Below are positions 55,910 through 64,000 of a stretch of DNA of 64,000 nucleotides, one piece after another. The DNA is taken from positions 682,001 to 746,000 of the forward strand of contig JAUIZM010000016.1 of NCBI GenBank assembly GCA_030848705.1. Reading direction: 5' to 3'. A program made the translations under genes and the position numbers. The stretch is from Heracleum sosnowskyi. Taxonomy: Eukaryota > Streptophyta > Magnoliopsida > Apiales > Apiaceae. The notes beneath the pieces are model-generated. The model ran no database searches, was not told the origin of the DNA, and saw only the letters and a list, made by a program, of their open reading frames with translations. Position 1 is the first letter of the stretch, and each line of letters opens with the position of its first letter.

Positions 55910-58900
55910 TGTAACAGCCCCAAATCCGGGGTCAGGGATTTAGAGTACTCACGATCCACTTACTTCTTGCCTTGCCTGCTTTACTCACAATAGACACAAT
56001 TCATCTGCTTATGACCCCACAATGTATATATCTCTCACACACACACACAGGTTAGAGTCTCAGAAACGACACAAATACAACCATTGCGGAATAAATAATC
56101 TTTATTACAATACCCAAATGTCTTTTGAATTTGCTACTGATACAACTCCTAAGTAATGGTACATTACCAACTTAGCCTTGTAATACTCACCACCCTCTCA
56201 TACCATTCATATCTATACATAGGATGAATTCCAAAAGCTCCAGCTTGATCTGACTGGGTCACACTACTTCCAGGATCACTGCTAGAAACTGCTCATGAGA
56301 ATGCCTTGCGCTTACCACTCGCCTGAGGGATGTGCGCCGAATCCTTGGTATTCTACTTCGCTGCTATATAATATTTATAAAACAATAGCAAGAGTGAGCG
56401 ATAGCTCAGCAAGGTAATAAAAGTATGGCATAATCATGCCTTTAACTCAAACCAGAATAAAGCGGGTATAAGACAATAATTTGTCAAAATATCTCGATAC
56501 TGAAATTATTTCCTTATCGGAATGTATTCCAAAAACAGTACCATTGTTGTATTTCAAATATCATTTCATAATATTTCTGAAACTTTTACTATATTATGAA
56601 CAAAGTTCTAGTATAATATAAAAGATGAGGTTTCAAAGTAAACCAATATAACCTTTTCAAACAAATATTTCCTATGTAAGCAGAATATCAACATATAACT
56701 TAAAAGATGAAGTTATAAGGTGATTCAGTATAAACAACTCCTTTACCATAACTCATGTTATGTAAGGTATCCACAGAGTCATATGATATAAAAGATGAAG
56801 TTACGAGGAAAATTTTATATAATGTTCCGTAACCCAAAATCCACTTATGCATATATAATCTGAGTAAGGTTTTATCAGAGTCATAACTCATAAAATAAAA
56901 GATGAAGTTGCAAGGATTTATTGCCACTTCATTTTCTTTGAACACTTTTCGACCCCCTGTCAACATGATCGGTTCTTCTCCCCAATACATGTTGCAGGAA
57001 TATCCAAAATTGGATGATGAACTAATACCGGAGTTGCTACCGCGCCCGTTGTCTCAACCTTACTATAATCAGTAGCAGGTCGTACAACAAAAATATGTTT
57101 TCTACATGTAGATGGAAGAATCACGACAGCCTGATATTGTCTACCGCCTTCCCGGATCTCCCGGCCCATTTGGGGCAATAAAATGGATGGGTCGGCGCAA
57201 CTGGACCTCTTACACCACTCCTAGTTCGGATGAAATCCATGACTCTAAAACGTAAAGATCGTCCTCCTTTCCCCAAGTGTAATACTTGTTGATACGACTC
57301 CACTAAGTAGTTGTATCTAGGTTGGAAAGGAAGATTCTCCAATATTTCCCAAGCTATTGCTTGTTAATGGATATCGACTTGTTCCATCAATTTATTCCTC
57401 GATCGTTGAGGTAGTAACACAGCATTTGACTTGCAGCAATTAAATTGCTCCGAGAAAATATCTGTCCCCTGACAGTTTTGAGTTGAGAGTTTAACATAAG
57501 TAGCAGTCACTTAAATCAGGTTTCCCATATTTTTGGTAGTTGAGAGAGTATTTAAATCCTCTTAAAAGATAGATTTAAATGGAAAAACAGTGTTTGGGAA
57601 CCTCCCCTTGATTTAAAATAATTAATAATACAGCTTAGAATATCCTTCGTAATTATTGAAGGTCGAGGATAAACTTTAAATAATATAACTCATTTTAAAA
57701 CGTGTTAAAAGTTTTTAATAAATAATAGAATAATATTTATTAAGTAAATAAACTTTAAACGAATTTTCAAAAATAATATTCATTAAATAAATAGTGATTG
57801 AATGAATATTCAGAATAATATTCATTAAATAAATAAGGATTAAATGAATATTCAAAATAATATTCATTAAATAAATAATCATCGAATAACAGTTGCCCGA
57901 TATCTTTATCGGAAAAATAATCTTTAACATATACCGAAAATATAACTACTTCCGGTCTAAAGAATAAAATCATACGCCCTTTACCAAGGGCATTTATAAA
58001 AAAACTGGCTTCTAACTAATATCCCATATTTAGCTTAGAAGCCCATAATCAAATCATAAAGCAAGTATCACAATATACTTTCGAAAACAGTTATGCCTTC
58101 CATTAGCATATATAACAGAAATAGTATTCAAATAGTATTTCTCGACTGAGATAATACTCAAATAACATTCCTTGAAAGATATAGTAAGCAAATATCATTC
58201 CTCGAATGATATCACACTCGAATAACAATCCTCAAAATACATAGTGTTCTGCCGATGGAATCCCTCCGGGTTTCCACGGCTATCTACATATCTCAAAATA
58301 CCGACTCCCGATTTAGAGTCGAAAATAATGAATATGCTCTTATATTTAGAGCTACCAGGTAAACCGGTTCATAACTACTTAACTCAAAAGATTTTATATA
58401 ATCCAAAGGTCAAATCCATTTCAACAAGAAATAAGATATATCGCAAAATTGTCCAATTTTATACATGGCAAAAGCAGTATTATATAGTCAATACTTCAAA
58501 GTATAGATTTAGAAACTTGCCTGGAAGTCCCGAAGTAGCAGTAAGTCTCAGGTTGGTCCAGTAATCTAGAATCAACACAAGGTTCAAGATTAATAACTTA
58601 ACGCTTTCACCATACTAAGTATATACTAACTCAAATACAAAGTTCACTTTCAAGTTAACTCCTTAAGATCCTTTACTCGAGCATGCTCGCTCACACATTT
58701 TTATAAAATTGAAATTTAATCCTTTTAGCACGAAATCTTTTCGAGGGTCTTCCTGAACGTACCTAGCATGTTATCACAAAGTTTCACATTTTATTATGAC
58801 CTCTAAGTGGTTCGATCATAGCCTCAAAGTTGACTAAGTGGTGCGGTTTGGTTTTACGAACGCCTTACACTAAAACACATGTTTCTCCTAAACCGTTAAT

Positions 58901-60654
58901 CGTAATAACATGATTCTTGCGCTCACTTAAACTAGAAACAAAGATCTACACACTCATGTTCATTACTGAACCAAAAGAGGCAGTTAGATGTTCGGATTCT
59001 AGGCAGTTTTTAGAGTTATCGAAAATTGGGCATTACGACGGCTTAAAATCGAATAATCCAATTTTTAACCAACCCAAATAAGCATTCAACCAACACCCAA
59101 GACTCATATACACCATTCTTCATCTTCCTCACTGCCTCAATAGGTCTTGGAGCTACAATACTTATTTTTCCATTTGCATAACAACCACACAAGATTCATG
59201 CCTCTAAACATGCATACCACATCAAAACTCCATTAAAACACAATATTCATCAAAGGGGTTTCCAAAGATTTATACCTTGGCTTGAAGATTAGAAGTGCTC
59301 TAAAGACTTTACAACTCTTAAACCTTGCTCAGAACATCCTTTGGAAGCCAAACCATCAAGAAACAAAATATGAAAACTAAGTTAGTAACTAATCATCCTA
59401 GAACACACCATCTTGTAAAAATCATATAAAATCGAAAAATAAGAGTTTCGTTCTCAAATCTTTTACCACACCTTCTGATCTTCAAGGGCTTTTTTTGAGT
59501 CCTAGATCATCAACAGGGAATGCTTGAAGCTCTACTTATGGGCGTTTTAAGATCGATGGCAGAAACTGCCAGGAACAGGGCAGATTGGGGAAGGGATTTG
59601 ACTAGGCCACCCCTTGGATTGCCAAGAAATTTTGAACGAACCTTACCAATGGAGTGGAGAAGATACGGTAAAATTTTGGTGATTTATGGATGGATAGAAG
59701 TGGAGATATGAATTTTGCTTTGAGTTGTGCTCTTGTTTGGCAGATTGGAGAGATTTTGCTCATCTTACTTTTGTTTTGCCTTTTTCAACTTGGATGCATC
59801 TTTTCTTTTGTGTTGTTAACCACCCATTGGTCCACTTGTTGCTCTCTCATCAAACAACTCCATTTTTGCCAATGTTGCAAATACACCATTAGCTTTTTGG
59901 TTGACTTTCATGCATGACACCTTGGTTTTTCTTCTTCCACCAATTGGATCATCTTTGTGTCCTTTTAATAAAATCAATACGTTATAGCTTATATGTTGCA
60001 TTTTATTACTCCACTGTGGCACAATCCCTTAAATCAATATTAAATCCCACATCCCTTATCTATTCCCTCTTTATTCCTTGTTCTTAGAAGATGTTCTCGC
60101 GTTTCTTTGAATATTCTCAATCTCTTTTTATAGAGTTCCTTAACTCTTGGTTAGCTTCCTTTTTGTTTAAATCCTTGAATCCACTTGATATAATTCTCTT
60201 GATGATCATGTAGGATATTTAATCTTGTCATAATTTCAATCCTTAATCCATAATTCGTTTGCTTAATCGCTTAATCTCGTTATAAAGTATCAGCGGTTTT
60301 CGTTCTAAATTCTCAAATCAAATATAATAAAATTCCAAAATATTAAATCCTCCAATTCTCAAATTTAATATCTCATTTCTTGATTATAATGATATATAAT
60401 TCACTGCCCGGTCAAATACTACACCAAAATAAAATTTGGAATTTCTGAATTCCGATCGTCTTTGCATTCACTTATTTACTCCGTAGATCACTAATATGAC
60501 TTCGGAATATCCACACTACGTCTCGTACATAGGTGGCATGAAAAGTTTTTCTTAATCCTCAAAATCACTATTCATCCACCAAATTCACTATTCACTGATG
60601 CACTTAATCATAATAAGAAAAGTTTTAATTTTACCAAAAATTCGGGTTATTACA
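55910..60654 (-). repeat. F LTR (3' LTR of a B/E-related chromovirus)
   Basis: It starts TGTAACAGCCCCAAATCC and ends CGGGTTATTACA (4745 bp), followed by the same polypurine tract as B (reverse of AAGGAGGGGAGAC). It is the minus-orientation relative of solo LTR E. The second LTR of F is not in the window. It contains a short version (about three units) of the AT-rich hairpin repeat at 57720-57890. Confidence 0.88.
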
Positions 60655-61120
60655 GTCTCCCCTCCTTAAAAGGATTCCGTCCCGGAATCAGCTTAGGAAT
60701 AACTGGGGGTACTTCTCTCCCATTGCACTTTCTAACTCCCAAGTGGATTCTTCCACTTCTTGATTTTCCACAAACCTCTCACTAGCTTGGCAACCTTGTC
60801 TCTTAGCACTTGCTCTTTTCTATCCGTGATTTCCACAGGTTGTTCTTTGTAAGTCAGACCAGGTTGAATATCTACCTGCTCGTACTCTAACATATGCTGG
60901 GAATCTATAGTATACTGACGTAGCATTGAGACATGAACCCTGTTATGACCTTTCTACAAGTTTGGGGGGGGGGGTATGGCTGGCTCGTAGGCCACCTTCC
61001 CGACGCGTCTTAAAATCTCAGATGGCCCAATGAATCTCGGGCTCAACTTCCCTTTCTTTTCAAATCTCATTAATTCCTTCCACGAGGATATCTTTTAGCA
61101 TCACGAATCTCTAACCTCAT
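60655..61120 (-). pseudogene. F polypurine tract and truncated pol 3' end
   Basis: The polypurine tract is followed upstream by the pol C-terminus. It reads MLRQYTIDSQHMLEYEQVDI and EQPVEITDRKEQVLRDKVAK on the minus strand, corresponding to the last ~100 residues of the H polyprotein, and before that a KLSPRFIGPSEILRRVGKVA block. An 11-base G run (60964-60974) and frame changes break it. It stops being recognisable near 61110. Confidence 0.75.
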
Positions 61121-61139
61121 ATTCTCTATCTTGTTTGCA

Positions 61140-61206
61140 CAGAAAATACACCAACATAAACTTGCTTGTCGTCCATCAACATGCCATTTAGCTATTCAAT
61201 AGCAGT
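61140..61206 (-). pseudogene. Poly(A)-binding-protein-like exon scrap
   Basis: On the minus strand this reads LNGMLMDDKQVYVGVF, preceded by an in-frame TAG after IE. The LNGMLxxDKQVYVG string is the end of an RNA-recognition motif in poly(A)-binding proteins. Only about 20 codons are recognisable. It lies exactly between the truncated pol of F and the truncated left copy of G. Confidence 0.5.
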
Positions 61207-61240
61207 ACTATCTCTATACTTGTGGGCTTAGTCCGCATAC

Positions 61241-61310
61241 TTTTTCAAGTTTTAATCTTTTTTTCTATTTTCTAATATTATTATTATTCTAAAAATTACG
61301 GGATATTACA
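61241..61310 (-). repeat. Truncated left G LTR end
   Basis: These 70 bases are identical in layout to 62746-62815, the end of the full G LTR (GGGATATTACA). The left part is missing, and the junction to the upstream scrap is abrupt. Confidence 0.85.
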
Positions 61311-62995
61311 TATTACCCTCCTTAAAAAGAATTTGGTCCCCAAATTCACAACAATCCTATCACATGACACGTCTACCTACTAATCTCCTACAAGTCAAAC
61401 TTAAACTATCGTCCACAAGACCGCACCCTAGAGAATGTATTAGTCCCGTACCTAACACACTCCGAAGGACAGCCTGCTCTTGATACCAACTGAAACAGCC
61501 CGACTTTTCGGACTATTAAATCTAAATACAAAACTTAAATAATGTACTATACAATGACAATTACAGACAGAAGCGTGACCAAAAATTAAATTACAAAAGT
61601 ATCTATTACAAAAGCGCAGCTAACGATGACAATCCAAGCCAAACTAATCCAAACCTAAGATCCTCGAACTCGAAAGCACATCCACTTGATCTTAACTCGA
61701 ACCTGAAAATTGTAAGGAATGAGCCATACAGCCCAGCAAGAAACCAATCGATCCAACTAGTTGGGCAAATAACATGTATACATACAAGATAATACGATAT
61801 TCAATACGATACAATAACGATACACAATACATAACTTTCGATTCACATATTCTTATTCTTATTCGATAGATACGATACCACATAACAACAATAACTCGAA
61901 ACTCATAATTCATGCCACGACCACTACAACCCGGTGATAACGGTCCTAAATTTTTAGAAAACTGTCACTATAACCCGATGACAACGGTCCTTATTCTTAT
62001 TCGATATTTTCACAAACCATGGCACAAATCAGAATCACAAGATTATCGTCTACACATATCACATATACATAGTACACATCACATCAAAATATATCATCAC
62101 TAAGCCCATGTTTACATAATCAAAATACACACACACAACACATAGTTTCGAAAAACACTAGAAAGAACAATCGGAAACTTACCTCAACGCGAAAAATCAA
62201 CAATCAAATCATCCTAGAGCACGTACCCAATTCTGACCAGAACTGTAATTACTCTTTTTGACCATCTAAATGACGTTTTCTTGAAAATCTTAAACCACAG
62301 ATGTTGAAGAGAATGAAAAGTTCTTTCCGACAAGGTCTTACTCATCAGAAACGGATTTATAACGAATCGGGAATTAAATAAAACGTCCGCTGAACTTGAA
62401 CAGAAACTGAAAAACAATATTTGAACATGTTTTGTGATTTTAAGAACTGTTTGAGGCAAAATATGGAAAAACACTATGAAATAGATGTTGTAGGAAATTT
62501 AAAGAACTTTCTGAAAAGTCCAGAATCAACGAATTCCGACTTACGATGAATTAACTACGAATTTTACAAGACAACTGATTTCTGAGAGACACAGACCTAC
62601 GAATTTGATTAAAAAGACGGAGAAAGAAGAATATGATGTTTATATAGAGACACCAAACCCTAATTCCAAACCTACTTGTTATCCGTACTCAAAATCCGAT
62701 CCATATTTTAGGCCCATTAGTCTAATTTAATTTTAATTCCTATTCTTTTTCAAGTTTTAATCTTTTTTTCTATTTTCTAATATTATTATTATTCTAAAAA
62801 TTACGGGATATTACATATTACCCTCCTTAAAAAGAATTTGGTCCCCAAATTCACAACAATCCTATCACATGACACGTCTACCTACTAATCTCCTACAAGT
62901 CAAACTTAAACTATCGTCCACAAGACCGCACCCTAGAGAATGTATTAGTCCCATACCTAACACACTCCGAAGGACAGCCTGCTCTTGATACCAAC
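61311..62995 (-). mobile_element. Element G: internal-LTR-internal segment of a non-autonomous LTR element
   Basis: There is a 180-bp internal segment (61311-61490), a complete 1325-bp LTR (61491-62815; minus strand TGTAATATCCCG ... GGGCTGTTTCA), then the same 180-bp internal segment again (62816-62995). The internal segment has, on the minus strand, a primer-site-like TTGGTATCAAGAGC next to the LTR end and a polypurine tract AAGGAGGGTAATA at the other side, with no room for gag or pol. The whole repeats at 1505 bp. Confidence 0.85.
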
Positions 62996-64000
62996 TGAAA
63001 CAGCCCGACTTTTCGGACTATTAAATCTAAATACAAAACTTAAATAATGTACTATACAATGACAATTACAGACAGAAGCGTGACCAAAAATTAAATTACA
63101 AAAGTATCTATTACAAAAGCGCAGCTAACGATGACAATCCAAGCCAAACTAATCCAAACCTAAGATCCTCGAACTCGAAAGCACATCCACTTGATCTTAA
63201 CTCGAACCTGAAAATTGTAAGGAATGAGCCATACAGCCCAGCAAGAAACCAATCGATCCAACTAGTTGGGCAAATAACATGTATACATACAAGATAATAC
63301 GATATTCAATACGATACAATAACGATACACAATACATAACTTTCGATTCACATATTCTTATTCTTATTCGATAGATACGATACCACATAACAACAATAAC
63401 TCGAAACTCATAATTCATGCCACGACCACTACAACCCGGTGATAACGGTCCTAAATTTTTAGAAAACTGTCACTATAACCCGATGACAACGGTCCTTATT
63501 CTTATTCGATATTTTCACAAACCATGGCACAAATCAGAATCACAAGATTATCGTCTACACATATCACATATACATAGTACACATCACATCAAAATATATC
63601 ATCACTAAGCCCATGTTTACATAATCAAAATACACACACACAACACATAGTTTCGAAAAACACTAGAAAGAACAATCGGAAACTTACCTCAACGCGAAAA
63701 ATCAACAATCAAATCATCCTAGAGCACGTACCCAATTCTGACCAGAACTGTAATTACTCTTTTTGACCATCTAAATGACGTTTTCTTGAAAATCTTAAAC
63801 CACAGATGTTGAAGAGAATGAAAAGTTCTTTCCGACAAGGTCTTACTCATCAGAAACGGATTTATAACGAATCGGGAATTAAATAAAACGTCCGCTGAAC
63901 TTGAACAGAAACTGAAAAACAATATCTGAACATGTTTTGTGATTTTAAGAACTATTTGAGGCAAAAATATGGAAAAACACTATGAAATAGATGTTGTAGG
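62996..64000 (-). repeat. Next G LTR copy (cut by window end)
   Basis: This is the same sequence as 61491-62494 with only a few differences (for example near 63926 and 63953, plus a one-base A insertion near 63965). It continues beyond the window. Confidence 0.9.

Overview
The window is a plant (angiosperm, probably eudicot) heterochromatic or intergenic block made almost entirely of LTR retrotransposons nested in one another. I see no intact host gene and no RNA gene. The evidence is direct: TG...CA long terminal repeats, intact 5-bp target-site duplications (TSDs), tRNA primer-binding sites (initiator-Met and Asp type), polypurine tracts, and gag/protease/RT/RNase H/integrase motifs of Ty3/gypsy (Athila, chromovirus/Tekay-like, Tat/Ogre-like) and Ty1/copia (Sirevirus-like) elements. 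Nothing identifies the species. Element letters A-H and Z below are mine.

Layout and nesting order. The oldest substrate seen is Z, a minus-strand Tat/Ogre-like RNase H fragment (55393-55909). A, an Athila-like element on the plus strand (5' LTR truncated by the window edge, 1-1263; 3' LTR 53952-55392), sits in Z. B, a minus-strand chromovirus with very long LTRs (~4.6 kb each), lies at 2197-34199 inside the gag of A (TSD GGCTT). B was then hit three times: C, a CACTA-type DNA transposon carrying gene fragments, in its left LTR (2948-7265); D, a minus-strand Sirevirus-like copia element (11395-20860, TSD TACTC), in its pol; and E, a solo LTR of a related family in opposite orientation (29506-34094, TSD GGTGG), in its right LTR. 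H, a plus-strand Tekay-like chromovirus (40746-53059, TSD GTTGC), is inserted downstream of the envelope-like gene of A. To the right, F (LTR 55910-60654 plus a pol tail) is inserted in Z. It runs into a poly(A)-binding-protein-like gene scrap and then G, a tandem LTR-internal-LTR array with a 1505-bp period that continues past the window end.

Relative ages agree with the nesting. By eye, the LTRs of A differ at about 25 positions in 1.26 kb and those of B by about 2% in the stretch compared. The LTRs of H (about 7 in 3282) and D (about 1 in 609) are nearly identical. H has an uninterrupted 1532-codon gag-pol and looks potentially active. D is as young but has stops, a frameshift and a deletion in RT, so it was probably mobilised in trans or broke very recently. 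The reading frames of A are otherwise open and are broken by three TAG codons where the family is expected to have (or could have) CAG, which fits methyl-cytosine deamination.

The points most worth a second look are: a GC-rich GAGCGCGCCCGCGC cassette scattered through the LTR, gag-pol linker and 3' UTR of A; a TCCTGAT/ATCAGGA word spread through every part of D; the captured and chimeric gene fragment and GGGGCCCAC array in C; the opposite-orientation E insertion that makes a long inverted repeat; the LTR-internal-LTR array G, with only 180 bp between LTRs; and a possible spliced accessory ORF in H.
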